Shown one piece after another: positions 47,001-60,426 of a stretch of 64,000 nucleotides of DNA. The notes under the pieces were generated by a model, which was not told the DNA's origin, made no database searches, and was given only the letters and a program-made list of their open reading frames with translations. Source of the DNA: Calliopsis andreniformis (Eukaryota > Arthropoda > Insecta > Hymenoptera > Andrenidae); assembly GCF_051401765.1 (NCBI RefSeq), contig NC_135066.1, positions 22,571,501 to 22,635,500 on the forward strand. The letters are read 5' to 3'. Each line of letters opens with the position of its first letter. Within the stretch, counting starts at the first letter, position 1. Both the position numbers and the translations under genes were made by a program.

Positions 47001-48239
47001 GATCGCGTACGTGAAGTTGGCTCAACCCAAAACGACAAGACTCGAACACGTATGAGCGGCTGGTCTTCGACAGAAATAGTTTCCCGTCCGTAATGTATTT
47101 TTAAATAATTTCTCAACGACCTACGACAATTGCGTGGCACGCGGAACTTTTACGCTGATTAAACATGTGATTCCATCTTTTTATCGCTCACACCACTTCA
47201 GGTTTTTATTACTTACTGCCACTAAATAACGCTCATATTGTACGATTATACTTTCATTTCCATTGTATACATACAGTGACTCACGAATTTGTTCAAGAAA
47301 GGTGTTCATAGTTATGAGTTAAATACGCACATTCAAATTTCATTGTACTTTTTGTACTAGAATTGAAAAAATAAGATAAAAGTTAAACTCTGCTACGTTC
47401 CTCTTAAAAAACCTTATATGAAACAATAATTGTTACCAGTACGTCATTACGAATGCAGGTACATAATAAGCTGGTAGCGTGTTTTACTGCCACGCCCACC
47501 GACACTCATTGCATAGCTTTTATATATATTTTATAGTTTCGTTTAACAATATATATATCAATTTATCAATCTTTTTAGTGTTATGGATATTATTCATATT
47601 AAATATTAAAAACCAACTTAGCCCTCCATCATATCAAATGAGGACTAAAGAAAGTATGTATATGCGGAAATAAACAAGAGTTGAAAAGGTTTTATTTGAT
47701 CAAATGTTAGACAATTTTCTGCAGCAAATATTTAACATTTTAGTACCTTTTTGAGTACATTTTCTTAAGAATTGTCGTATGTATTCGACAACTACAGGTC
47801 TATTTCTTCTTTTCTAACAACAGTCCTCTATTCATTGTTTTTAGTCACTGAGTCACATAGACCTACTGTATACTATTACTAAAAATCACATTTTTTAAAT
47901 TGTACTATAAATAATAGAGGAAATCCTTTGTAAATTAACTTTTGTACCCAATTTTAAAGGAATCTTATTCTTACTGCAACAAAGGAATGTAACAGAATAT
48001 TGAATTACATTATACTATATGAATAAGACATCTTTTGCTACTTTCTGTGCATTCTTTTAAAATATATTAGCTTAGAAATTGATTCTTGAAGTATCTCTTA
48101 AGCAGTCTGGTTTTGAAAATACTTTTTACTGGGATGAATTTACAAATATAATTACGTAGGTTTAAAAACTACATTTTTAATGCGTAACGTTTCAAATTGA
48201 TGAATATCATGGATCTTCAGCTTAAAGAGGCCTGTGTCA
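44021..48239. other. No gene recognised
   Basis: AT-rich. Two GC-richer patches (44890-45230 and 46930-47160) could be untranslated exons or old repeats, but carry no splice pair or domain that I can support. Confidence 0.45.
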
Positions 48240-49140
48240 GGTAGCTTAGTGCAGGTACAATAGTTGCTCGATTGAGAGTCGCATTCAGGTCTGGGTGCGA
48301 GCCTCTAATGTGACTGGTAATCGATTCGGCTTCCTTTGCTCTAGGCCGTGGAGATAATTGGTATACAACAGCAGAAGCAAAAAAAAGGGTTTCGCTCGAC
48401 CGTCGATGCCTCGAGCTCGACGCACGAAATCAATGACGTTATAGAAGACAAGGATAGCATTAGGGATTAAGAATAGAAAAAATTGAAGTTTCTTATTTAC
48501 AAACGGATATTCACGCAAGTAGCATCAATCTATTCCTTGTACTCTCTCGATGAAAATGATATCAAACACGACATGATTCCGATTATTTATAACAAAGATA
48601 CATAAGAACTTAATTTGTGGAAAGAAAGAGCTTACTCATCCGTGCTTCGATTTACTAATTCGCTACGTACCATTAATTCTTTTTGCACATATACTACAGA
48701 ATTATATATTATTTCACATATATAGGTATATATTAATGTAACATACATGTAACATACATGTAATATACATATATATATACGATATGGGTTGATCTTCCTT
48801 CCGTGAGTAAGAATTGTTGGATTCTAAATAAATTTTAATAAGGATAGTTTATCAACTAACCAAGTTTCATATATCATTGTTATAAATTATCATTTTCATC
48901 GGAAGAGCACAAGAAATCGATTGATGTTACTTGCGTGAATATCCGTTTGCAAATAAGAAACTTCAATTTTTTCTATTCTTAATCCCTAATACTATCCTTG
49001 TTTTTTATTGCCACCTTGTTCTCCGGCGCCGAGTTCGAGCGCGATCGTTCCAAGAATATGAAGTAGTAGGGATAGTCGCGGCTCTCGATCGTGATGGCCG
49101 AAGCGGCTCTCAGTCGAGCAACTACAATACCCATTAATTG
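48240..49140. mobile_element. Foldback element with ~250-320-bp arms
   Basis: The left arm (48240-48560) and right arm (48889-49140) are inverted copies, sharing GATGCTACTTGCGTGAATAT, AAGAAACTTCAATTTTTTCT, TAATCCCTAAT and GACTCTCAATCGAGCAACTA. The similarity continues weakly into 48560-48620 and 48840-48889. About 210 bases of AT-rich sequence with small GTAACATACAT repeats form the loop. Part of the arm also occurs at 9290-9520. No transposase. Confidence 0.75.
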
Positions 49141-51141
49141 AGTCTTTTATACCGAAGAGCTCAAAGGGAGTCATGCACAACTAAGCATGAAGAGAGCAAA
49201 GAAAGAATATCAAAAGGGCGTCCGAGAAGAATATTGAGCTGAATAAGCTCAGAGCTAGGACCCTGAAGCTCCTAAACAAGGCTATGAATATAGGAAGTCG
49301 TAGAGAGTCTATAACCACCATGGAAAAGAAAAGTCTTGAGAAAATTCTGCTGTAAAACCGAGGCTATACTTTTGGTTGCCAGGTTTCTTCTATATGCGAA
49401 TATTTCTCAAAGATGAATTCCTAAGACTTTCATATAGGAGAATAGCTGAAGAATATTTGCAAAACTAGAGCACTTGTTGAAAATACACTTTTCCTAGGTT
49501 CTAGCTTCATTCATTAGAGGCAGCACCTAGATGAGCTACTTCTGACAGAACTTCCAAGTCTGCTTGCCTTTTCAAGAGCAATGGATAGGGCTCACATCAG
49601 GGTTAACTTGTCCCAATAATCAGCTACAAAATTATTCAGAATTTTGGTGCGCAGGTCATCCTCGATTTTCTATCTTGTTGTTCAAACTCTGTTTAAAGGC
49701 AGATGTATGCAGTGCGTCTGTTTTGATTGGATGGTATAAATACAATGGCCAAAAGCCGGGGAGTTCTCCTCGAATAAACACAGACGTTTCCTGGCTTCGT
49801 TGGTTGTGTAAGAAAAATGTGGGATATAGAAGATAACGTCTGAACAGCGGAAATACAAATATAATCTGATGGAGGGAAACTGTTCCTGTGTAGATTCTTA
49901 GTAAGTGTACATTCATAGAAAAATGGCAAGGCAAATTCTTGAAAAGTTCAATCCAGTAATTATTGCATCACTTCTGAATTATCTGCGTTCATCTTTAAAT
50001 TACAATATTATTAATTCTAACAAGATTAACACATGCCTAGGTGTTCATATCAAAACGTTAATTAACATTCGCCCAGCGGGTCCACGTTAACCCATGCAAT
50101 GGTTGTCACAACTGCAAAATAACAGACAGATATAGCTAATTGACTATTCCCATTCTCAAATCACATAAATTTAGGAAAGGTACTACCAGTTAGCGACAAC
50201 ATACAAGATGCACTCTCACTGATGGTAATAAATGTACATAAAAGTACAGCAACTGTATATGCATGCTATACACATTTGGTATACAAAAGGTGTATTTTAT
50301 TAATTTTGTGTGTTAATAGGTAACGATAATAATAATTTAGATTGTAAAAATAGATAATAATAAAAAATAAAGAATTTACAAATATAATAATGTAACACTT
50401 CAATCAATATCCATATTTTCAGATATGAGGTAATCAAACTGAGGTTTGAATCTGAATGAGCGCACAGTCTGTCGTACGATGACCAAGATGCAGGAGATTC
50501 ATTGTTCACAGATTAAATATGTCATAAATGCATAAAAATCTGCAATTTAATCATAAAATATGATCGATACCGTTTGATAATAGTGAGTTCTCGAAAGCGG
50601 CTAGAAAGACTTTTTCAAGTCAAACATGTGATACTTCGTGCAGGAGTTCCGCTGATATGATAATATTAAAATGTAGCTGAGGCAATAATTGATCTCACTG
50701 AACGAGTGCCAAATCTCGTCAGAACTAATTATTTATCGAAATGTTAGCAAAATTGTGTATATATAATCTTTTTCAACATAGCCAAATTGTGAATTCTAGT
50801 ATAGTGAGTTATTTAACTTTGATAATTTTTATGTTATGTTTAATAAAAATAATTGTGATCACTTTGTTGTTTTACTTATTTCTGTGTTTATTTTATTCGT
50901 AAATCATCTCAAGTCTGAAAAGAGTGAGGTCAAAATATAAATGACTATTCGTTACTAAATAAGTCATCATTACGATTAGTATATTATAAATTTCTATCAC
51001 TACTAAAATAGTTATTAATTGATATAATTTACTAGTTTTTGATTCTTTAAAAGATAATTATTGTGCTATAAAAGAATCTCTTTACTCTGTCCAATTTTTG
51101 TCATTACATAAATATTTTTTATTACTTTTCAGATTCTTTAT
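49141..51141. other. No gene recognised
   Basis: Mixed composition. Frames at 49564-49836 (plus) and 49656-49934 (minus) overlap each other and have no family resemblance. No terminal repeats noticed. Confidence 0.45.
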
Positions 51142-51268
51142 GTACAACCAGCTCGGACAAATCTAGCCGTATTGATACTCTCTACCTCTTTTTACACTGG
51201 CACCATTGAATAAGAGAGATAGAGATAGGAAATGTCAATGCGACCAGAATCATTTGAGTTGGCCGTAC
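51142..51268. mobile_element. Very short palindromic MITE
   Basis: GTACAACCAGCTCGGACAAA ... to GAGTTGGCCGTAC form imperfect inverted arms of about 45 bp, including TCTCTACCTC/GAGATAGAGA. Confidence 0.5.
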
Positions 51269-51290
51269 CAATCTATCACAATTTCTAAGT

Positions 51291-51998
51291 GGCTATCCTA
51301 CTGTTATGTGTCAAAAAATGACGATGCTTAAAACCAATTTGAACGACCAAAAATTAAGAATCTTTTTTGCAAAGCTACACAACGTATCATTTTGAAACTT
51401 CATGGGACTATTTATTAACACCTTAAAATTATTTCAAAATTTTTTCAAGCAAAAAGAGCAGATATATAAAAGGTTCTAGCTCGTTCACTACAAAACATCT
51501 CTTTCTCCATGGCTGTCACGATAACTGTAACGGTGTAACCAATTCACTTCAGGTTTTGCAGATATGTTCAGAAATCCAGAATCGAATACAAATCTACCAG
51601 AATCGTTTTAATTCACAATGATTTCGAATTTAGAAAGTCAAGATACTAGCGACCTTTACTTTGCTTTTTTTGCTTTTCAAGATTTTAAAATTATTCTGAT
51701 ACCGTGGTACTTACGATAGCCACGCTGATACCGATTTAAAATGTTTTTCATTTTTTGTTTTCAGACCACTGTAACAGCTGAAATCGTGGCACCCACGGAG
51801 CAGAAATTTTTATGGCGCCATGGAGGGATGAGATAGAACTTCTCATATATCCATTCTTGATGCTTAAAAACATTCTGAATTAATTTTACGGTACTAATAA
51901 ATAATCCTATTAAGTTTCAAAACGATATGCTGTATAGTTTATAAAAAAGGATTCCTAAAGGTCGCCCTATTTTTGGGCCGTCAGAGTAGGATAACCCC
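51291..51998. mobile_element. Palindromic MITE with ~190-bp arms
   Basis: The arms (51291-51480 and 51835-51998) start GGCTATCCTACT and, inverted, GGGGTTATCCTACT. They share ATCATTTTGAAACTT, GGGACTATTTATTA and ATATATAAAAGGTTCTA-like blocks. No coding content. Confidence 0.65.
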
Positions 51999-52734
51999 TT
52001 ATAAACAGTGTTCTATATGAATTTTTGAAAAATAATTTTTCTACTTGAACGTTGCTCGAAGATAATATAATAATACTCAAAAATAGCAACTAATCAAATT
52101 ACAATTCACGCTGTGAATTTAAATGCATTTAATTGCATGTTTCGGATTACTTCCCAAATAAATGATGATTTATGGTTCCTCTGACACCAGATTCCGTTGC
52201 TGAAAGAATTTTCTTTCAATAATTCGTTTACTCTTAGCTTTAACTGTTTTTTATTTTTCCTAGTCAAAGGAGAAGTTGAAGGAATTGGATCCCTTTACCA
52301 AAGTGACTTGGAAATGTGTGAATCGTAAAGGAAATGCTTTAAAAGCTTCATTTTGATGAATCCGATTAATCAAAATTGCAAATATAGTGACCAAGAAAGT
52401 TCGGTGAGAAACCCTTTGAAAAAGTTAATCGTCATGTTTAATGTTGCTATTTGTTTTCCCCTATCTTGGAAATTCACAGTAGTTCTAGTCAAGTAAACAG
52501 TGAAATATGTAAGCGAAATCGTGTCAACGCCATTTCACGTCGATGATTATTATGGATCTTAACCACAACACGCTGCAGTTTCGTTCCTTATTTTCTGATT
52601 ACAGTTTTAATTTTACAGTAATGTAATACCTAAATTCCAATAAAATTGTAACGCTTTAATTACAATGACCCCGCCCCACTACCATCCCACCATTAAAAAT
52701 CCTCAACTTAGCGGAACCTTGTCCTATGGACAAA
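51999..52734. other. No gene recognised
   Basis: AT-rich spacer without recognisable reading frames or repeats. Confidence 0.5.
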
Positions 52735-53175
52735 GACAGTGAATAGATATAATAAGAGTAAACGAGAAAGATATAATAAGGTGGCAGCGGTGGCCGATGC
52801 CACGCATTTGAAACAATATACGAAACAATATAAAATTTTGTAATATACGCGTATATTACAAAAAACATGGAATTTCAAAAATATTAATCTTTGTAATTTT
52901 CATCTTACCTGCCAGTGGATTGATGAAGTCCTGCTAATAAAAAACTTGTTCCATTTATGTAGTGTTTGGACTTATTTTTATCGGTAGGACTTCACCAATC
53001 CAGCATTTTTATAAAAGTAAGATGATTAAAATGAATATAAATTATAGAAATGAATATTTTTGAAATTACATGTTTTTTGTAATGTACGTAGCATGTGTTT
53101 CAAATGCGTGGCATTGACCGAAGACGTTCGTCCTACTATATCTTTTTCACTTACTCTCGCTATTTCTTTGTTTAG
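52735..53175. mobile_element. Foldback element with ~200-bp arms
   Basis: The arms share ATGCCACGCATTTGAAACA, TTACAAAAAACATG.AATTTC, AAAAATATT and TGATGAAGTCCTGC/TGGTGAAGTCCTAC around a spacer of about 48 bases (52936-52983). Outer parts (GAAAGATATAATAAGG) match less well. Confidence 0.65.
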
Positions 53176-54014
53176 GAACTCGAGTCTTGAACGCGAACAA
53201 ATTATTGAGATAAAATCGCTACCTGTATCCCGAAAATTACAATGCGGACCCCCGACTTATTGTAATTTAAATGTGACATTACTGAAATGGACCCTCTATG
53301 GAGTACCTCTCACTATCGATTAGCTGCCATTTGGATTGAAAATAAATACTAAGGATGTCATGAAAGTGTCTATAAAGAAAGGGTAGTATAAAGAAAGTAT
53401 ACCTTTTTGTATTTCACATTCACTATAGAAACAGAAACTGAAAACAAGAGCACAAAAGGTGTGAGTGGACATAAGTGGATTTTGCACTTGTTTGGAGTTC
53501 GATTCGTAGAAAGATTATATCCAGCAGTAGTTATCAATTATTGAATTTGTAATACTAGATAATGTATTAGCCAATTAGATTTTGCGTTTTGAATAAAAAG
53601 AATAGAGGAAAACTTAATTATTCCCAAATGGAGGATTAACACACTGGGTTCAACTAGAAGCTGAATTCATATAGACAGTTCTTCAAATTAGAGTTTTTTA
53701 TATTATATGGGACAAAGCGAAGAGAAGGGCAAGTGAAAAGAAAAAAAACATTTATATTCAAGTGAAACTATAATATTCATTTTTTTTAATTTGTCTTATT
53801 TAAGGAGATAGAAAAAAATAGGAAAATTCGTTTCATCGAATTATATAACTTCACCTTAAACCTGTAATTTATATACATGTCTATTAATAACAATAATTTT
53901 TAGATATATTCATTTACGTTTCAAGCTTTGCAAAATAAAAAATATGACACCTTTTAAAAAAAACAGAAAAATCAGAAAAGGAATCTACCCTGTAATATTG
54001 TACAGCACAATGTA
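53176..54014. other. No gene recognised
   Basis: AT-rich. The 87-codon frame crossing 53060-53323 is partly within the foldback arm and is unrecognised. Confidence 0.5.
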
Positions 54015-54598
54015 CAGTACTCCCGGGATATAGGCTCACTGCTCGGGACCGGTCGCGAGCGTTTATCCCGGGTGAGATGCTAAGTTCACACCTCATTTAA
54101 CTTTGAGTGAATGGTTTGTGTAGACTTTAGACGATAACGTCGACCCTCGATGATCCAAGACAAGGATAGTTTTGAGAAATGATGAGAATGAGTGAGATAG
54201 AATGAATCGCAGTCGAAGGAAAGGATAGCATAGGGAAAAACTGATAGCGTAGGGAAAAACTGAGAGCGAGTGAGAAATAATGAACCGATATTAAATGCAT
54301 GTCGTGTTTGGTTATATTTTCATCGGAAAAATCACAGTAATACAAGACAAATATTTTCATAAAAATAAGACCAAACATTAAAAACTTTAACCTTTCATTT
54401 TTAGTCCTGGCTGTTAAATGTCTCCTTGATATTTTAAATACTAGTCTTCGACTGTTTACAAAGGAGCATCGCACGGGTCGAATCGTGTCACATTTCACGT
54501 TACAGTAATTCCGTGGGATCTCCCATTCCCACGGTGGTGGGGATAGCGACGAGAGTTTATCCTGGGAGATCTAGCGAGTCTATATCCCGGGAGTACTG
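54015..54598. mobile_element. TA-flanked MITE, CAGTACTCCCGGGATATA ends
   Basis: 584 bp. Tips CAGTACTCCCGGGATATAG match inverted at both ends, with TA at 54013-54014 and 54599-54600. An internal 20-bp direct repeat AGGGAAAAACTGATAGCGT lies at 54232-54270. The 123-codon minus frame inside is not a recognisable transposase. Confidence 0.7.
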
Positions 54599-57500
54599 TA
54601 TATTTATCACGTAGTATAGTACAATATATGGTACTGTCTATAAAATAAATTGGAACTTCGAGGAATCTTGATAGATCAAGAACTATATTTACAAGAATCT
54701 TTAGTTACCTAGAACAAATTAAAGTCTTTCCTTAAATAAATATTTATGAGTACAGAAATTTCTAAACAGAAATTAATGTAATAAAATTGACCTAATTATT
54801 AGCATTTATAGAATAGCATTTATAGAAGAAAACATTCTACCTACAGTATCCCTACGATGAAATGATATTCACGAAATGCATTGGGGAAAATTACTCCGAG
54901 GGTAGAATAAGGGTAGGCCAAGTATCGAACCCACAGCCAAAAGAGAGAGTAAAATTTCCAGGGCCACCCCATGGTTAATTCACGAGTTTCTTTCGTAACT
55001 TCTGACTTGTGAAAGTGTTGTTTATCATGTAGCAAGGATACTAATTATCGCAAATAATGCAAAAGGGGAATAACAACACGGTAGTTAACGATTTTAGGGG
55101 CTGAATGAATCCACGTTGATCTAACATATGCAAGAGCATTATCATTAAAAAATTGTAAGGATTAAAAGGAGTTAGTAACAGCAATGGAAAATCGAGATAG
55201 TGTTAATTTTAACAATTGTACGATACGAATATACGACTAATATACATATTAGTATAGTAGTATGAGCGAATTCTTTTGGCGTTATGTACTTTCAAAACTG
55301 AGGTGAATTTGCGTTAAGCTAAGATTTTTGTACATAGTAGTTATAATGTTAAATCTTAATCTTATTCCTACACATTATTAGATACATATAGGTACATGTA
55401 GAATATATGTCGTTAATATTAATACGGAAACGTTATTATTGCTATTATTATTAATTACTTTCGCTCATATTTTCAGACTGTGAAGCAAAAATGCGTGTTA
55501 ATTAACGTTTTCGTAGAAAAACTCGTTCAAGGTTCATTACGCTTGCATAACGGAGTTTTGCTTTGACAGTATTGACAATTCAAGTCTTGTAAAATAGCCG
55601 TGAAATATTCAATGTTTCAGATAGAAGTTCTAATTAACTGGAAACATAATCAACGTAGCGTATGAGACTGTTAGTGAAAATTAAATACTTCATTTCCAGT
55701 AATTTTATTTCAAATTGTTAACTATTCTAATTTTTTATTATTGAAGTTTTTTATAACATTTTCGGAACAGGATAAAGGTACTATTCAAGTGTAAATATCA
55801 ATCTTTAAAATTTACTAAATTATTGAGCGACATATCTCAAGAGAATTTCGTATTTGAAACAAATGTATTTCCTCTAAATTCTGTGAGATTTCCAGAATTG
55901 TGTTGCGTGACTGGGTTGTAAATAGAACAAGTGCATTTATCTCGAATAACGGTGTTCACAGTGGCAGATCGAAACATGTGGTACGTTTGAAAAGGGTGCA
56001 TCGTTTTTACACTTTATTCTGACTAAGCTATTTCGATGATAACATATCGTGACTGAAAGGAGATTCTAAAAGGCTTGATTATGTGTAATGATCAAAGATG
56101 CAATAAACAAGCAATATTACTTAAGTTTTCAACAATATTTTCAGAATAAAAATAAATATAAAATTTCTTTGTCTGAAAATTTTTAATTCGGATAGTCATT
56201 TTTTAGAAGTTGCATGAAAATTGCTCAGTACGTGTAAGTCTCTATTTAAAACGAAAGAGAAAATAATAAAATATTCATGATATGGTCTTTCTTTTAACTC
56301 TTTGACTTTAACGCTTTGTGAAAGGAAACTCGTTAGAATTATACTCTTTAATTTTTTCATAATTTCAAGTCGACTATTGTAACAGAAATTAAATAAAAAA
56401 TAGAATAACAAATAGTTGATATCTAGAGTAACATACATATGTATATATAGCTGCATTTCTATGTATGTACTAACATATTTTTTTGGCAAATGATTAGTTT
56501 TCTTCACGTACATGTAGAGAATGTATCAGAAAATGTGGGACATTTTTGGAAGGTACGTTTGAAACATAAAGAACACAACGAAAAAAGTTTTATTTTGTAT
56601 TGTATACGCATTGATATCCTCTTTAAAATTCATAATTGTGTCCCCCTTATTTAAAAGGTCAGAATATCTCTGGGCCTAGGAGGACATCAATACGAGGGTA
56701 AGTAATAACGTAATATAAAGTAGTATATAACTAGAAACGTTTGAGATCATATATGCATTTAAACTTTTTTCATTGTCTTTGTTTCTAGAATCTATTCTCC
56801 AAAAGTGTCTTACGTTTTTATTACTTTTTACAAGTTTTGGGTCAATGTTTTACGTAATAGTTTATGTCTGAAAAACTAAGTAGTTCCAGGTATATGTACA
56901 CATGAATTTTTTTTTATTGTCTACTTATGTAAAACCTACCCTGTACAAATACCCTACTTCTGATAAACCCTGCATATACATATGATACACAATGCAGAAC
57001 CAAAATGTCAAACCTAAATACATGACTTTAAGAAACAATACAATAATATGAAAAACAATCAGGAAATATTGAACTATTTCATAAGTAACACGTATCTACA
57101 TAAGACCATAATTGATACTAGATTGATAGATGAACAAAAAACAGTATTACAAAAGTCCATAGAGACATCTTTTCAAAAAAAGAAAAGAAATAGTATCTTC
57201 ATTATTCGTGAAATATTCTAATATACCCAAATATATTATCAAATTATTATTCAAAAGTTAAGAGTTAACAAGAAAAAATACAAAATATCGAACCTCCTTG
57301 AAGTCCTGTAGTAGCGTGGTTTTCCTAAGTTAATTAATGTTAACAAACTTTACCATGAAACCTGGGAAGTACCTTGCAAACTATACCATTGACATATAAA
57401 GAATACTCAAAAATTAAAATTTATGAAAGTCATATAACTGAGACATACAATGTCTATGAAATTTAAATTACTAACTTGCAAGAAATCCCCACCCCCTAAA

Positions 57501-58549
57501 ACGCAACTCAGAATACTGTGGTTATAAAAGAAATCGACACACGTTACATTATTTCTATTTTCGAGATATCGACATTTAAATCACATAACATTTGATTTAA
57601 AATTTGAAACTTCGAATTTCGAACTTTCTGTATTATGAAATTGCGTTTACTATATTTTCATTTTTTAAGAGAAAAATTCCTTTAATTCAATCTTCTTCAA
57701 TCAATAATATACATCCAATCTTGCAAGCTTCAATCACAAGTTCAATTTACAGGCACAGAATACAGGTCACTGCAACAACATTCATTGCTAAGCAGCAACC
57801 ATTGACCACACGTACACCAAAGATACTTGCTTTCTGCGAAGATTATTCTACGAACTCAACGTAAACTTCACAACCGTCTCACGCGGCGAATTAAACAAAG
57901 TTCATAATATACGATCACATGTGAATTTTCTATTTCTTCAGCACGCTATGCTAGTGGGAAACATAAAAAAGATGTCAAAAACTGGGGATTATGAAGCCCG
58001 AATGAAAGTAATAATAAATGATCTAGTGACGTGTAAAGCACAATACTCGCAAATTTTAAAGCACAATCTTAAATGCTGAGTTTTTAAAACTAACATCGTC
58101 TAAAACTCAAGCTTTCAAAGTTCTAAGATTACAGATTTAATGCTCACTCCTCGATGTTCTCGAAATTAAACTAAAGAAATTTTGAAGCACTAGTTAAGTT
58201 CAGTAACAAAAAGGTACTTTCACGAACTTTATGATATTTTGTGACTTTGTTGTAACCGTTATGGTATATTATATCATGTATACAGCAACAGAAAGTCGCA
58301 GAATTTAATGGCAATATACAGTGCCAACATATACAACAATTTAGACAATTCAAGTCATTGAGTTTAAAGCCTAAAGGGTTAAGGACTCTATCTCCAGCAG
58401 TTCGAAATTTGAACCCAGAGAATTCCGGAGTTTTCGGCTTCAACCGTGGTTCAAGCTATCAAACCTCAGGACTCGAAGCTTATTTTAACAGCACTAAATT
58501 GGACAACAATAACCAGGGAACAGTTATAGTCGAGGGAGGCAATTCAACC
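54599..58549. other. No gene; repeat family C copy 2
   Basis: AT-rich. 56527-56800 is the second copy of the family found at 39430-40170. The minus-strand frame at 56196-56513 and the plus-strand frames at 57604-57864 and 58358-58561 have no recognisable domains. Confidence 0.45.
56527..56800. repeat. Dispersed repeat family C, copy 2
   Basis: Moderately similar, in direct orientation, to 39440-40090 but lacking its middle part. Key shared block is TTATTTAAAAGG-C-GAATAT. Confidence 0.55.
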
Positions 58550-58787
58550 GAGGAACGTTGACACGTGCTTCCTCTCGCTTATTCTCCGATTCTCCTCGCT
58601 CACCTCTCTCCCTCCTTGCGCTATTCGATTCGTCTGAGGAGCCAGAATATCCCGACACAATGCGTCGCGTTATCCGGTTGCGTCTCGTGTAACTGGCCGT
58701 TCGAAATAAACCGTCAGGGTGAGCGTCGCTCCACCACCTACACACGCTGTCGGTCGGGCCGACACTGATCCTACACGAACTACTTAC

Positions 58788-58946
58788 TCTCCGTGGCTTC
58801 ACAGCGGGAGCGAGTCCGCCCCGGTGGGGGTAGCAGGAAATGGAGCGGCCAAGGGACAAAGGGCTGCGAGGGAAAGCTGCAACCGAGGAAAATCTAAATA
58901 AGAGAGGGTGTCTACCCTGAATACTGGCTCTCCCTATGGGCTGCAT
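58788..58946 (-). CDS. Candidate first coding exon of the stargazin-like gene
   Basis: On the minus strand an ATG at 58944-58946 opens exactly 53 codons to a perfect GTAAGT donor (58782-58787). It leaves phase 0, which is the entry phase of the exon at 2645-2891. The peptide is basic and Ser/Pro-rich (begins MQPIGRASIQ, ends APAVKPRR), fitting a cytosolic N-terminus before membrane helix 1. It lies in a GC-rich island (58550-58960) in AT-rich surroundings, as promoters and first exons often do. The link across about 56 kb is inference. Alternatives are an unrelated gene's 5' exon or an LTR fragment. On the plus strand, TCAGGGTGAGCG at about 58710 is a rival donor. Confidence 0.35.
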
Positions 58947-60426
58947 AAGGGGAATGCCTCGCCTGATATTCTATGATGAAATTTATCGGCTAGAAAGAAT
59001 TGTGATGCTTTTGGGAAGATGGGATTGCAGATTTTATAGATAAAGCGTGAAATTCTCGTGTGTTAGGAACAGTGGTTCAATACTTAGTGGTTTTGATCAT
59101 TAAGTGTTTAACCCTTCGTCAAAAATCTGTGTATTCTACTTCACAGTTTTGTGCTCTTGAAGTTCTCCGTGAAAACTAAAAAGAAACTAAAAGAAACGGT
59201 GTAATATTAGGAACAAAAATTATTAGACGAAACTCTAAAAATATTGAGATATCTCAAAAGTTTCATAGACTTTTTAAAAGTGCAGAATATAAAAAAATAT
59301 TTGGTGGACATAAATGACCCAGATTATTGACGAAGGAGAGAATGTTTTATTCACAGAAATTTGTTTCCGGAGGGACCTAATCCCAAATTAATTTAAATTT
59401 GCTTAACGGAAGAACAAGACGTATGCTCTTTGTCAAGGGTATCCACTATATAGTATATATATAATGTAATATGTATATATATATACACTAGCTTAATATA
59501 AGTTTCTTTTATGAACGAATAAAATGCATGCTTATGAAAAAAATACTGCACATTTTAAGTTTTAAGTGCATAGTTATCATAGTTCCTATGATAAATTAGT
59601 TTAATTTGTATCTGTGTAAGGGGCTCTGCAAATCAGTAAATTATTTCTTAAATATTATTTCAAAGACAATTTTTTTCAAGAGTAATTAACAATATAAAAA
59701 AAAAAACAGAAAAGAAATCTTCTTATCAATTATTATGAATTACTGTCTATATGTATAGGATCCGATTTTTCATCATGTCTTTTGCATATTCCATACATTA
59801 AATAAAATAACATTTATTGATGTGAATATTTGATGAATATTTTGTTAAAGTATTTTATATTCACAGACAAATGTTACAACAGCATAATGAGGTCAAATGC
59901 TGAAAATAAGTTGGCATTTCAAGACACAGCTAAAGTATGGGATCATTAAGTTCTATGATACTAATATTAGATTATTTCTATATTTATAAATAAATATAGC
60001 GCAAAATCCAAAATGACTGGAAATCAGTGTATTGTTTTCACTATGTTTTTCCATATTATTAAATATTTTTTAAATATATGATAAATTATGCAAGCTCAGT
60101 TTTATACAAGAGGATAAAAGTGAAAAGAAAACTTGGTGCAAAATTTGGTATAATATTTAAAATGTAAACTAAGTATTTGAACTACTTGTGTAAACTAATT
60201 TTGCTTAAAACAACAAATACTTTTAGGTATACTAATAAAGCCATTTTTTAATTTTTAACGGATACACTTTAAACCCTGAATGAAGCGGAATTTTGTGAAT
60301 TATTTTGAAGGTACATGTACTTCATGTAAATGTGTAAATAAATGTTTAAATAAACAGAAGGCTTAAATGAATGTATATTAGACAATACTTAAGAATTTTC
60401 TTATTACTGACAAAAAGTCTCGATTA
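58947..60426. other. No gene recognised
   Basis: If the 58.8 kb exon is real, the region just right of 58960 would hold its promoter; no clear TATA/initiator could be singled out. The rest is AT-rich, with (TA)n around 59450-59490. Confidence 0.4.

Noticed and set aside
54127..54498. 123-codon minus frame as a gene
   Set aside because: Lies wholly inside a MITE (54015-54598), lacks any recognisable domain and overlaps its internal direct repeat.
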